Under the pieces are notes generated by a model. The model saw only the letters and a program-made list of their open reading frames with translations. It searched no databases and was not told the origin of the DNA. Positions 16,929-25,655 of a stretch of DNA of 64,000 nucleotides are shown here, one piece after another. Position 1 is the stretch's first letter, and every line of letters starts with the position of its first letter. Made by a program: the position numbers and the translations under genes. Source of the DNA: Billgrantia antri (GTDB taxonomy: Bacteria; Pseudomonadota; Gammaproteobacteria; Pseudomonadales; Halomonadaceae); NCBI RefSeq assembly GCF_019430905.1, contig NZ_JAHYCA010000010.1, positions 34,832 to 98,831 on the forward strand. Reading direction: 5' to 3'.

Positions 16929-17369
16929 TCGGGAGGGCTCCTCGCGGAAGTATCGGCATTATGTGATCGTAGCGTTGAAAGTACTGGTCATGGAACCAGT
17001 ATCGATGGTAGCATGCGCGCTCCTCGCATGTGTTGACCCCGCCATCATGACGATTCGCTCCGTATGCCGCGCATACGAGAGGCAATCACCGAGACCGACA
17101 GCGAACGCTGCAACGTCCGAGATGTGAAGATGGAGCGCCACAGGATGCCGCCAACCGGGCGACATCGGCGCAAAAAGGTCGCCACAGCGGTTCCCGCCCG
17201 ATGGCGTGAACCGGATGCCAGGTGCGACCGGCATCCCACGATAACGTGATCCGTCCTGTCCAGGCCGTGTTGGGCCAGCGATGACAGGGCCACCGACCAG
17301 CCATGGGCTTGCGTCGGGGATGCCTCAATGTGATTTGCCGGCGAGTGCCGGCCTACCAAGGTGTGATTG
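16929..17369. other. 441-base gap upstream of deaD with inverted repeats, no gene
   Basis: No coding sequence that I can support. Three inverted repeats stand out: TACTGGT-N6-ACCAGTA (16982-17001), CGTATGC-CGC-GCATACG (17061-17077) and GCCGGC-GAGT-GCCGGC (17337-17352). The last ends 6 bases before the AAGGTG ribosome site of deaD, so it could control ribosome access. Long structured leaders are usual for cold-shock helicase genes; that link is inference. Confidence 0.4.
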
Positions 17370-19085
17370 ATGACCTCGACTTCTGTCGCCTCGCCGAGCT
17401 TCGGCGATCTTGCTCTGCTGCCTGCCGTTCTCGCTGCCGTTGAAACACTGGGTTACGAAACTCCTTCACCGATTCAGGCGCAGACCATTCCGGCACTGCT
17501 GGAAGGGCGTGACATGCTGGGCCAGGCCCAGACCGGTACCGGCAAGACCGCAGCCTTTGCCTTGCCGCTGCTGTCGCGTCTCGAAATGACCCGGCGTGAG
17601 CCCCAGGTGCTGGTGTTGGCGCCGACCCGTGAGCTGGCCCAGCAGGTGGCCGTCTCCTTTACCAAGTACGGCCAGAACCTGCAGGGCCTGGAAGTGGCGA
17701 CCCTGTGCGGTGGCCAGGAATATCGTGAACAGCTGGGCGCACTCAAGCGTGGCGCCCAGGTGGTGGTCGGCACGCCGGGCCGGGTGATCGATCACCTCGA
17801 CCGCGGCAGCCTCAAGCTCGACGGCCTCTCCGCACTGGTACTTGACGAAGCCGACGAGATGCTGCGCATGGGCTTCATCGACGACGTCAAGCGCGTGGTC
17901 GCCGATACGCCCAAGGAAGCCCAGCGGGTATTCTTCTCCGCCACGTTGCCGACCGAAATCGAGCGCATCGTCAACCGCTACCTGGTCGATCCGGTCAAGG
18001 TCGCCATCGAGTCGCGCACCACCACCGGCGAGAACATCGAGCAGCGCCTGGTGCGCGTCGACGGCGGCGCCAAGCTGGAGGCGCTGGCACGCATCCTCGA
18101 GGTCGAGCCGGTGGATGCCGCCATCGTCTTCGTGCGTACCCGTGCCGCCTGCACCACCTTGATGGAGCAGCTCTCCGCCCGTGGCGTGAACGTGGCCAGT
18201 CTCTCCGGCGACCTGGACCAGAGCCTGCGCGAGCGCACCATCCAGCGCCTCAAGCGCGGCAAGGTCGACGTGCTGATCGCTACCGACGTGGCCGCCCGTG
18301 GCCTCGACGTGCCGCGTATCACCCACGTCTTCAACTACGACCTGCCCCAGGACAGCGAAGCCTATACCCATCGCATCGGGCGTACCGGCCGGGCTGGGCG
18401 TACCGGCATTTCGATCACCTTCGTCGGCTTCCGTGAAGGCCGCAAGGTGGGCTGGATCGAGCAGGCCACCGGTCAGCGTATGACCGAAATGGCGGTGCCC
18501 GACGAGGCCGCCATCCGTGCTCACCGTGACGAGGTTTTCCACCAGCGCATTATCGGTACCCTGACCGCCGGCGCCGACGAGCAGCGCGCCCTGGTCGAGC
18601 GACTGGTGGCGGAAGGTCACGACCCGGTCGAGCTGGCCTGTGCCTTTGCCGCCCTGGCGCGTGCCGACGAGGCGCCCATCGGCCGCCTGCAGGCGCCGCG
18701 CAAGGAGCGTGCCGACCGTGGTGAGCGGTCTGCCTCGCGTGACGGCAAGCCGCCGCGTCGTGACCGCGGCCCCAGCGAGGGCATGACCCGCTACCGCGTT
18801 GCCGTGGGCCACAAGGACGGCGTCAAGCCGGGCCAGCTGGTCGGCGCCTTGGCCAACGAGGGCGGCATCGAAGGTTCGCGGATCGGCCGCATCGACATCC
18901 GCAACGCCTTCTCGGTGGTGGAGCTGCCCAGCTCGCTGCCGCCCAGCATCCTGGCCAAGATGGCTCGCGCCCGCGTCGCCGGTCGTCCGCTGGAGATCAG
19001 CGAGGATGGCGGTGCTCCCGAGCGTGCCCCGCGCCGTCGCCGCGAGGATGGCGACGCGCCGGTGCGTCGTCGCACCAGCGCCTAA
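17370..19085 (+). CDS. deaD: DEAD-box ATP-dependent RNA helicase with DbpA-like RNA-binding domain
   Basis: An RNA helicase of the DeaD/CsdA type that helps ribosome assembly and unwinds mRNA at low temperature. All core motifs are present: Q motif (YETPSPIQAQTIP), I (AQTGTGKT), Ia (PTRELAQQ), Ib (TPGRV), II (DEAD), III (SAT), V (ATDVAARGLD) and VI (HRIGRTGRAG). Residues about 475-545 form the DbpA-type RNA-binding domain (YRVAVGHKDGVKPGQLVGAL...IGRIDI), flanked by basic RGG-poor tails. The 571-residue length is slightly below E. coli DeaD. The ATG at 17370 follows AAGGTG; a TTG three bases upstream is ignored. It ends in a strong terminator. Confidence 0.95.
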   Translation: MTSTSVASPSFGDLALLPAVLAAVETLGYETPSPIQAQTIPALLEGRDMLGQAQTGTGKTAAFALPLLSRLEMTRREPQVLVLAPTRELAQQVAVSFTKYGQNLQGLEVATLCGGQEYREQLGALKRGAQVVVGTPGRVIDHLDRGSLKLDGLSALVLDEADEMLRMGFIDDVKRVVADTPKEAQRVFFSATLPTEIERIVNRYLVDPVKVAIESRTTTGENIEQRLVRVDGGAKLEALARILEVEPVDAAIVFVRTRAACTTLMEQLSARGVNVASLSGDLDQSLRERTIQRLKRGKVDVLIATDVAARGLDVPRITHVFNYDLPQDSEAYTHRIGRTGRAGRTGISITFVGFREGRKVGWIEQATGQRMTEMAVPDEAAIRAHRDEVFHQRIIGTLTAGADEQRALVERLVAEGHDPVELACAFAALARADEAPIGRLQAPRKERADRGERSASRDGKPPRRDRGPSEGMTRYRVAVGHKDGVKPGQLVGALANEGGIEGSRIGRIDIRNAFSVVELPSSLPPSILAKMARARVAGRPLEISEDGGAPERAPRRRREDGDAPVRRRTSA

Positions 19086-19136
19086 GCGCTGCGTTCGTCG
19101 CTAGCGGCGAACGCTGAAATCGCTGAAGAAGACAAG

Positions 19137-19168
19137 GCCCAGGCCGGGAAACCGGTCTGGGCTTTTTT
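19137..19168 (+). terminator. Rho-independent terminator of deaD
   Basis: GCCCAGGCCGG-GAAA-CCGGTCTGGGC followed by six T: 11 paired positions including one G-T, a GAAA tetraloop and a T-run. A second hairpin (GCGTTCG/CGAACGC, 19091-19114) lies just after the stop codon. Confidence 0.92.
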
Positions 19169-19187
19169 CATGGCGGCTTGCCAATTG

Positions 19188-19203
19188 CCATACTACCATA
19201 CTA
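19188..19203. repeat. Tandem 8-bp repeat upstream of the uronate GntR gene
   Basis: CCATACTA occurs twice head to tail, 55 bases ahead of the regulator gene and inside the only plausible promoter region of the uronate cluster. It could be a regulator site; no palindrome resembling a UxuR/ExuR operator was found here. Confidence 0.3.
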
Positions 19204-19257
19204 GTCTGTTCAGGGCGGCAACGCTCAGCGAACAAGAGACAACGGAGAACGGTGCTC

Positions 19258-19989
19258 ATGACAACTCCCCTGCAGGCCATGTGGCTGGAAGCGCGAGACG
19301 AAGGCTCGGTTCGCGAGCGGCTCTACCGGGTGCTGCGCCAGTCCATCATCCGCATGGTGCTGGCCCCGGGGCAGGCGCTATCGGAAAAGGAGTTGGCCGA
19401 TGCCTTCGACGTGAGTCGCCAGCCGGTGCGCGAGGCCTTCATCCGGCTGTCCGAGGCGGGGCTGGTCGAGGTGCGTCCGCAGCGTGGCACCTACGTGGTG
19501 AGAATCTCGCAGCAGGCCGTACTCGAAGCCCGCTTCGTGCGTGAGGCGATCGAGGTGGCGGTGGCGCGTGAGGCCGCCACGCTGGGCGTGGCCGAGCGCA
19601 CCCTGGAGGAGCTGCGCGAGCTGATCGAACGCCAGCGGCGCTGCAGCGTTTCCAGCGATTACGACCGCTTCTTCCAGCTCGACGAGGCCTTTCATCGCGC
19701 GCTGTCGCTGGGGGTGGGGCATACCGCCGCCTGGCGCGTCACCGAGGAGGTCAAGGCACAGCTCGACCGGGTGCGCTACCTGAGCATTCCCGATTCGACT
19801 CCCATCGCCAAGCTGACCGACCAGCACTCGATGATCGTGGAGGCCATTGGCCGCCGCGACCCCGAGGCGGCGAGTCAGGCCATGAGCGTGCATCAGCGCG
19901 AAATCCTGCAATCGCTGCCGGAGCTGATGCGCCGCTTCCCTGAAATGTTCGACGGTGCTCCCAGCGCGGTCGCCGTCGGAAGCAAGTAG
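19258..19989 (+). CDS. GntR family regulator, FadR/FCD subfamily (uronate cluster)
   Basis: A 243-residue regulator. The winged HTH occupies about residues 15-75 (SEKELADAFDVSRQPVREAFIRLSEAGLVEVRPQRGTYV) and an all-helical FCD ligand domain about 85-215, with the metal-binding pattern expected of the subfamily (Asp in DEAFHRAL, His in DQHSMIVEAI and VHQREIL). It is followed by TRAP transporter 1 and the uxaC-manD genes in the same direction, so it probably controls them in answer to a hexuronate or aldonate, as ExuR/UxuR do in E. coli. A GTG at 19252 is an alternative start; the ATG at 19258 has GGAG about 10 bases upstream. Confidence 0.9.
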   Translation: MTTPLQAMWLEARDEGSVRERLYRVLRQSIIRMVLAPGQALSEKELADAFDVSRQPVREAFIRLSEAGLVEVRPQRGTYVVRISQQAVLEARFVREAIEVAVAREAATLGVAERTLEELRELIERQRRCSVSSDYDRFFQLDEAFHRALSLGVGHTAAWRVTEEVKAQLDRVRYLSIPDSTPIAKLTDQHSMIVEAIGRRDPEAASQAMSVHQREILQSLPELMRRFPEMFDGAPSAVAVGSK

Positions 19990-20052
19990 CAGTCACGCAG
20001 CAACACGCCAAGCACGAGACGCAATAACCACAACACACGTCAGGAGGCTCAT

Positions 20053-21012
20053 ATGAAAAGCACCGCCATCGCAGCGGCCGTCACTCTGGCCGCCACCGCC
20101 AACCTGGCCCATGCGGCCTACCAGTTGAATCTCTCTTCGGCGCTCAGCGCCCAGGACCCCATCGTCCAGGCCATGGAGGAGGCCAGCCAGACCATCGCTG
20201 AACGCTCCGATGGCGAGCTCACCGTGCGTGTCTTTCCCAACAGTCAGCTCGGCTCCGATGAGGACGTGGTCGAGCAGATCCGCAGCGGGGCGAATGTCGC
20301 AGTGCTGATCGACGCCGGCCGCCTATCCGAGTACCAGCCGGAGCTGGGCATCCTCAGCGCGCCCTATCTGGTCGAGGATCACAGCGATTACGACCGCATC
20401 ACCTCGTCGGAGCTGTATCAGGGCTGGGTCGATAGCCTGGCCGAGAGCAGCGGCTTGCGCCTGCTCAACTACAACTGGTTCCAGGGCTCGCGCCACATGC
20501 TCACGCAAGAGCTGGTCGAGACTCCCGAGGACCTGAACGGCATACGCGTGCGCACCATCAATTCACCGGTATGGCTGCGCACCATCGAGTCGATGGGGGC
20601 CACCCCGACGCCGCTGCCCTGGTCGGAGGTTTATTCCGCGCTGCAACTTGGCGCCATCGACGGCGCCGAGGCGCAGCTCACCGCCGCCGAGGGCCAGAAC
20701 CTGCACGAGGTCATTACCCACATCGCCCTGACCGGCCATATCCACCTGATGACCGGCCTCGCCACGTCCGAGCAGTGGTATCAGGAACTGCCGGACGAGC
20801 TGCGCACCATCCTCGACGAGGAGTTGCGCAACGCCGGCGAGGCGGCCAGCCAGGCCACCGTCGACGCCCAGAGCGCCGTGCGTGAGCGCATGGAGGCGGA
20901 AGGCGTGACCTTCACCGAGGTGGACGTCGAGCTGTTCCGCGAGCGGGTCGCCGGTGTCTACGAAGAGCTCGGCTACGACCAGTACCGCGATCAGCTGACC
21001 GCGGAAGAGTGA
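20053..21012 (+). CDS. dctP: TRAP transporter 1 substrate-binding protein
   Basis: The periplasmic solute receptor of a TRAP transporter, 319 residues, with a signal peptide (KSTAIAAAVTLAATANLAHA, cleavage before AYQLN). The DctP fold is clear, with the conserved carboxylate-binding arginine region LNGIRVRTINSP and the downstream WSEVYSALQLGAIDGAE motif. An AGGAGG ribosome site precedes the ATG. Given the adjacent uxaC and manD genes, glucuronate, galacturonate or an aldonate is the likely ligand. A strong hairpin follows 7 bases after the stop, before dctQ, which should favour excess binding protein over membrane subunits. Confidence 0.92.
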   Translation: MKSTAIAAAVTLAATANLAHAAYQLNLSSALSAQDPIVQAMEEASQTIAERSDGELTVRVFPNSQLGSDEDVVEQIRSGANVAVLIDAGRLSEYQPELGILSAPYLVEDHSDYDRITSSELYQGWVDSLAESSGLRLLNYNWFQGSRHMLTQELVETPEDLNGIRVRTINSPVWLRTIESMGATPTPLPWSEVYSALQLGAIDGAEAQLTAAEGQNLHEVITHIALTGHIHLMTGLATSEQWYQELPDELRTILDEELRNAGEAASQATVDAQSAVRERMEAEGVTFTEVDVELFRERVAGVYEELGYDQYRDQLTAEE

Positions 21013-21019
21013 GCCTGAT

Positions 21020-21047
21020 CGCCCTTGTCGCCCCGGCGACAAGGGCG
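21020..21047 (+). terminator. Intercistronic hairpin between dctP and dctQ (TRAP 1)
   Basis: An 11-bp perfect stem CGCCCTTGTCG / CGACAAGGGCG with a 6-base loop, 7 bases after the dctP stop. No T-run, so it is more likely a 3'-end stabiliser or partial attenuator than a full terminator. Equivalent hairpins occur in the other two TRAP operons of this window. Confidence 0.7.
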
Positions 21048-21108
21048 GTCGTCTCGCATGCTGTTCCATGGAATCGGCCGGGTGCGTTCCGGCTCCGAGG
21101 ATCTCGAC

Positions 21109-21600
21109 ATGTGGTACTGGTACGACCGATTCGAGGCGTGGCTCGCCGTGGCGCTGCTGGGGGGCACTTCCTTGACCCTGCTGGTGAGCTCGACGGCACG
21201 CGCCATTGGCCAGCCCTTCGCCGGTGGGGCCGAGCTGGCCCAGCTGCTGTTCATCTGGACCGCCGTGCTGGGCGCCGACATTACCCTGCGGCATGGCGGT
21301 CAGGTACGCATCGACGCCCTGACGGTACGCCTGCCGCTGCCGCTGCAGCGCCTGACAAGCGGGCTGTGCCTGGTACTGATGCTGGGTTTCCTGGCCCTGC
21401 TGGTGTGGCATGGCTTGCCGTTGGCCCTGTCCAACTGGCAACGCCCGATGGGCGTGGCCGGACTGAGCTACGGCTATATCACCCTGGCGCTGCCGGTGGG
21501 GGCGGCACTGATGATCGTCTCGCTCATGCGGCGCATCCTGGCCAAGGGCATCGTGCCGAGCCTGATAGCGGATGAAGCCATCGTGGAGGAGGCATCATGA
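21109..21600 (+). CDS. dctQ: TRAP transporter 1 small membrane subunit
   Basis: A 163-residue four-helix membrane protein of the DctQ family, with the segment ELAQLLFIWTAVLGADITLRHGGQVRIDAL typical of the family. It forms the transport unit with DctM. The ATG at 21109 follows CGAGGA; upstream in-frame starts (21058, or a TTG at 21025) would lengthen the N-terminus with a basic, non-family stretch and the TTG lies inside the hairpin. The end overlaps dctM by 4 bases. Confidence 0.85.
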   Translation: MWYWYDRFEAWLAVALLGGTSLTLLVSSTARAIGQPFAGGAELAQLLFIWTAVLGADITLRHGGQVRIDALTVRLPLPLQRLTSGLCLVLMLGFLALLVWHGLPLALSNWQRPMGVAGLSYGYITLALPVGAALMIVSLMRRILAKGIVPSLIADEAIVEEAS

Positions 21601-22886
21601 CGGCCGCGCTCCTGCTGGGCCTGGGGCTGGTGCTGATGGCGATCGGCATGCCCGTGGCCTTCGCCATCGGTATCGCCGGCTTCACCTACTTCTTCCTGCC
21701 TGAGACCTTCCTGCCGATCAACATCGGGCCGCAGCGCATCGTTTCGGCGACCCAGTCGTTTCCGCTGCTGGCGGTACCGCTGTTCATCTTCATAGGACAC
21801 CTGATGAACGCTAGCGGTATCACCCCGCGACTGATGCGCCTCTCCACGCTGCTGGCCGGCTGGATGAGCGGCGGGCTGGCCCAGGCGAGCATCGTGCTCA
21901 GTACGCTGATGGGCGGTGTGTCGGGCTCGGCGGTGGCCGATGCCGCCATGCAGTCGCGGGTGCTGGGGCAGGGCATGATCAAGGGCGGATACAGCCCCGG
22001 GTTCACCGGTGCGGTGCTCTCCATCGGCGGGCTGATTACCGCCACCATTCCTCCCAGCATCGGCCTGATCCTCTACGGCTACCTGGGCGAGGTATCGATC
22101 GGGCGGTTGTTCATCGCCGGTGTGGTGCCGGGCTTCCTGCTGATGGTGGCGCTGATGGTGACCACCTACTTCGTGGCCAGGCGGCGCGGCTATACGCCGG
22201 TACGCGAGGGGCTGCCTGCCGGCCGTGAGGTACTCGCGGCTGCGCGCAGCAGTATCTGGGCGTTGCTGTTTCCGGTGTGGCTGTTGGTGGGCATTCGCTA
22301 CGGCCTGTTTACGCCCACCGAGGCGGGGGCCTTCGCCGTGGCCTATGCGCTGGTGGTGGGCTGCGCGATCCACCGCGAGATGGGGTTGCGCGAGATCGTC
22401 GCGGCGATGCATGCCAGCGTGCGCGACATCGGCATGATCATGCTGATCATCATGTTCTCGGGGATCATCGGCTACGTGGTCTCCTTCGAGCGGGTGCCGC
22501 AGACTATCGCCGAGATGACGCTGGGCGTATTTTCCAGCCAGGCGGCGCTGCTGCTGACACTGGCCGTGCTGCTGGTACTGCTCGGCATGCTGCTCGAGGC
22601 CACCGTGGTGGTGATGCTGCTCACGCCGATCCTGGTGCCGGTGGTCAAGGCTGCCGGCATCGATCCCGTGCACTTCGGACTGCTGATGATGACCCTGGTG
22701 ACCTTCGGCGGCATGACTCCGCCGGTGGGCATCTCGATGTACACCGTGTGCGGCATCCTGCGCTGCTCCTTCTTCGATTACAGCCGCGAGCTGGTGCCCT
22801 TCGCCCTGGCGGTCTTCGTGGTGGTGCTGGGCATCATCTTCTTCCCCGACATCGTGCTGTTCCTGCCCAACCTGCTGATGGGTTGA
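21597..22886 (+). CDS. dctM: TRAP transporter 1 large membrane subunit
   Basis: A 429-residue DctM/SiaM-type permease with about twelve hydrophobic segments that catalyses sodium-coupled uptake. Family motifs include GMPVAFAIGIAG, PLFIFIGHLMNASGIT, GGVSGSAVADAA, TATIPPSIGLILYG and FGGMTPPVGISMYTV. It overlaps dctQ (ATGA), indicating translational coupling, and is followed 33 bases later by uxaC. Confidence 0.94.
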   Translation: MTAALLLGLGLVLMAIGMPVAFAIGIAGFTYFFLPETFLPINIGPQRIVSATQSFPLLAVPLFIFIGHLMNASGITPRLMRLSTLLAGWMSGGLAQASIVLSTLMGGVSGSAVADAAMQSRVLGQGMIKGGYSPGFTGAVLSIGGLITATIPPSIGLILYGYLGEVSIGRLFIAGVVPGFLLMVALMVTTYFVARRRGYTPVREGLPAGREVLAAARSSIWALLFPVWLLVGIRYGLFTPTEAGAFAVAYALVVGCAIHREMGLREIVAAMHASVRDIGMIMLIIMFSGIIGYVVSFERVPQTIAEMTLGVFSSQAALLLTLAVLLVLLGMLLEATVVVMLLTPILVPVVKAAGIDPVHFGLLMMTLVTFGGMTPPVGISMYTVCGILRCSFFDYSRELVPFALAVFVVVLGIIFFPDIVLFLPNLLMG

Positions 22887-22919
22887 AGTTCGAACGAGCC
22901 AAGATAAATGGAGGGTTCA

Positions 22920-24341
22920 ATGGCCTTCACCGACAACATCGCGTTCATGGGGCCGGATTTTCTGCTCGAGAACGAGCCGGCGCGACGGCTCTACCACGAG
23001 CATGCCGCGGCCATGCCGATCTGCGACTACCACTCGCACTTGAGCCCGGAGGAGATCGCCGGCGACGTGTGCTTCGACAACCTCACCCAGCTGTGGCTCA
23101 AGGGCGACCATTACAAGTGGCGGGCGATGCGCATCGCCGGCATCGACGAGCAGCGCATCACAGGCGATGCCAGCGACCGTGAGCGATTCCAGGCCTGGGC
23201 GGAGACGGTGCCGCACTGCCTCGGCAACCCTCTCTATCACTGGACCCACCTGGAGCTGCGCCATCCGCTGGGCATCGAGGATACGCTGCTCTCGCCGGCC
23301 ACCGCCGAGGAGATCTGGACCGCCGCCCGCGAGCGCCTGGCTACTCCCCGGCTGAGCGCCCAGGGCATCCTCGAGCGCTTCCATGTGCGCACCGTCTGCA
23401 CCACCGACGACCCAGTCGACGATCTCGCGCTGCACCGCCGGCACGTTGAGAGCGGGGCGACGCCCGCCATGCTGCCGACGTTCCGCGCCGATGCCGTGCT
23501 CAAGATCGCTGAGCCCGGTTTCGCCGATTACCTCGGCGAGCTTGAGGCGGCCAGCGGGGTGGACATCCGCGGCTACGACGACCTGCTCGCCGCGCTGTAC
23601 CAGCGCCTCGAGCACTTCGCCGCCCATGGCTGCTGCCTCTCCGACCACAGCCTGGAAAAGCCGGTGTTCGTCACGCCGCCGAGCACGGCCGAACTCGACC
23701 GGCTGATCGAGCGCCGCCGCCAGGGCAGGGCGCTCAGCAGCGACGAGAGCGCCGCCTTCACCAGCGCGGTGCTGCTATGGCTGGGGCGCGAGTACGCCCG
23801 CCGCGGCTGGGTGATGCAGCTGCATCTCGGCGCGCTGCGTAGCCTGAGCCAGCGCGGCCTGGCCGAAATCGGCGCCAACAGCGGCTTCGACGCCATCGGC
23901 GACGTGACCTACGCTGAGCCGCTGGCGGCGATTCTGGATGCGCTGGACCGCGACCGGGCATTGCCGCGCACGGTGGTCTACAACCTCAACCCCCGCGACA
24001 ACGAGATGCTGGCTAGCCTGGTTGGTTCGTTCGCCAGTGACGGCATTCCCGGCAAGCTACAGTTCGGCGCCGCCTGGTGGTTCAACGACCAGCGCGATGG
24101 CATCGAGCGCCAGCTCGTCACCCAGATGAACTTCGGCCTGTTGCGCCATTTCGTCGGCATGCTTACCGATTCACGCAGCCTGCTGTCGTTCTCCCGCCAC
24201 GACTACTTCCGCCGCATCTTCTGCCAGATGCTCGGCGCGCAGATCCAGCGCGGCGAGCTGCCCGGCGATCTCGATCGCATCGGTGAGCTGGTGCGGGCGG
24301 TGTGCTACGACAACGTGCAGCGCTATCTCTTCGAGCGATGA
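22920..24341 (+). CDS. uxaC: Glucuronate isomerase
   Basis: Cytosolic isomerase converting D-glucuronate to D-fructuronate and D-galacturonate to D-tagaturonate, the first step of hexuronate breakdown. The 473-residue length matches E. coli UxaC (470). Amidohydrolase-like features are visible: the N-terminal metal motif CDYHSHLSPEEIA, the KWRAMRIAGI segment, CTTDDPVDDL and MQLHLGALR, and the C-terminal LTDSRSLLSFSRHDYFRR. The ATG at 22920 with GGAGG upstream is preferred to an ATG at 22908. Its product is the substrate of UxuB encoded further along the cluster. Confidence 0.96.
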   Translation: MAFTDNIAFMGPDFLLENEPARRLYHEHAAAMPICDYHSHLSPEEIAGDVCFDNLTQLWLKGDHYKWRAMRIAGIDEQRITGDASDRERFQAWAETVPHCLGNPLYHWTHLELRHPLGIEDTLLSPATAEEIWTAARERLATPRLSAQGILERFHVRTVCTTDDPVDDLALHRRHVESGATPAMLPTFRADAVLKIAEPGFADYLGELEAASGVDIRGYDDLLAALYQRLEHFAAHGCCLSDHSLEKPVFVTPPSTAELDRLIERRRQGRALSSDESAAFTSAVLLWLGREYARRGWVMQLHLGALRSLSQRGLAEIGANSGFDAIGDVTYAEPLAAILDALDRDRALPRTVVYNLNPRDNEMLASLVGSFASDGIPGKLQFGAAWWFNDQRDGIERQLVTQMNFGLLRHFVGMLTDSRSLLSFSRHDYFRRIFCQMLGAQIQRGELPGDLDRIGELVRAVCYDNVQRYLFER

Positions 24342-24354
24342 ACCGAGCGCTATG

Positions 24355-24409
24355 CCAAGCCCCTAGGACCAAGCCCTGATGCCGAGCTTCTAATCCCAAG
24401 CCCTTATCC
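24355..24409 (+). repeat. Four degenerate 13-14-bp tandem repeats between uxaC and manD
   Basis: Four head-to-tail units of the form CCAAGCCC(T/C)... fill most of the 89-base gap: CCAAGCCCCTAGGA, CCAAGCCCTGATG, CCGAGCTTCTAATC and CCAAGCCCTTATCC. No function is evident. Confidence 0.5.
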
Positions 24410-24430
24410 CATGACAGCGACGGAACACTC

Positions 24431-25642
24431 ATGAAAATCAGCGACGCCTATGTGATCGTCACCTCGCCGGGGCGTAACTTCGTCACCCTCAAGATCGTCA
24501 CCGAGTCGGGTACCTACGGCATCGGCGACGCCACCCTCAACGGCCGTGAGATGGCAGTAGTGGCCTATCTCGAGGAGCATGTCATTCCAGCCTTGATCGG
24601 GCGTGATGCCAGCCGCATCGAGGATATCTGGCACTACCTCTATCGCGGGGCGTACTGGCGCCGGGGGCCGGTGACCATGGCGGCGGTGTCGGCGGTTGAC
24701 CTGGCGCTGTGGGACATCAAGGCCAAGGCGGCCTGCATGCCGCTCTATCAGCTGCTCGGCGGCAGGAGCCGCGAGCGGGTGATGACCTACGCCCACTGCA
24801 CCGGACGCGACATCGAGGGCTGTCTCGCCGAGGTGGAGAAGCACGTCAAGCTCGGCTATCGGGCGGTACGGGTGCAGGCCGGCGTACCCGGCATTCCTAC
24901 CATCTACGGCGTAGCCAAGAACGCGGGCGAGCGCTACGAGCCGGCGGATGCCGAGCTGCCCGCCGAGCACGTGTGGAGCACCGAGAAGTACCTCAACCAC
25001 GTGCCCAAGCTGTTCGCCGCGGTGCGCGAGCGCTTCGGCGACGAACTACACGTGCTGCACGACGTGCACCATCGCCTCACGCCCATCGAGGCGGCACGCC
25101 TGGGCAAGGCGGTGGAGCCCTATCACCTGTTCTGGCTGGAGGACTGCGTGCCGGCCGAGAACCAGGAGAGCTTCCGCCTGATTCGCCAGCACACTACCAC
25201 GCCGCTGGCGGTGGGGGAGGTGTTCAACTCGATCCACGACTACCGCGAGCTGCTCGAGAACCAGTGGATCGATTACATCCGCACGCCGCTCTCCCACGGC
25301 GGCGGCATCACTCACGTGCGTCGCATCGCCGACCTGGCCGGGCTCTATCACGTGCGCACCGGCTTCCATGGGCCGACCGATCTCTCGCCGGTGTGCCTGG
25401 GCGCGGCTATCCACTTCGACACCTGGGTGCCCAACTTCGGCATCCAGGAGCATATGCCCCATACGTCCGAGACCGACGCCGTTTTTCCCCACGACTACCG
25501 CTTCGAGGATGGCCATTTCCTCGTCGGCGAGGCGCCGGGCCATGGCGTCGACATCGACGAGGCCTTGGCCAAGCAATATCCCTATAAGCGCGCCAGCCTG
25601 CCGGTCAACCGGCTGGAGGACGGCACCCTGTGGCACTGGTAA
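24431..25642 (+). CDS. manD: D-mannonate dehydratase, enolase superfamily (ManD/RspA)
   Basis: A 403-residue enolase-superfamily enzyme that dehydrates D-mannonate to 2-keto-3-deoxy-D-gluconate. Magnesium ligands fall where expected: Asp211 (HDVHH), Glu237 (WLEDC) and Glu263 (VGEVF), one residue off the Novosphingobium enzyme numbering I recall; His213 and the GFHGPTDLSPV loop provide catalytic residues. ManD proteins split into high-activity, low-activity and inactive members, and Chromohalobacter has a low-activity one beside an L-gulonate pathway, so real activity must be measured. It is followed 13 bases later by a zinc dehydrogenase, like rspA-rspB in E. coli. The cluster also encodes an unrelated UxuA for the same reaction. 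Confidence 0.93.
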   Translation: MKISDAYVIVTSPGRNFVTLKIVTESGTYGIGDATLNGREMAVVAYLEEHVIPALIGRDASRIEDIWHYLYRGAYWRRGPVTMAAVSAVDLALWDIKAKAACMPLYQLLGGRSRERVMTYAHCTGRDIEGCLAEVEKHVKLGYRAVRVQAGVPGIPTIYGVAKNAGERYEPADAELPAEHVWSTEKYLNHVPKLFAAVRERFGDELHVLHDVHHRLTPIEAARLGKAVEPYHLFWLEDCVPAENQESFRLIRQHTTTPLAVGEVFNSIHDYRELLENQWIDYIRTPLSHGGGITHVRRIADLAGLYHVRTGFHGPTDLSPVCLGAAIHFDTWVPNFGIQEHMPHTSETDAVFPHDYRFEDGHFLVGEAPGHGVDIDEALAKQYPYKRASLPVNRLEDGTLWHW

Positions 25643-25655
25643 GGAGAAAGCACCG

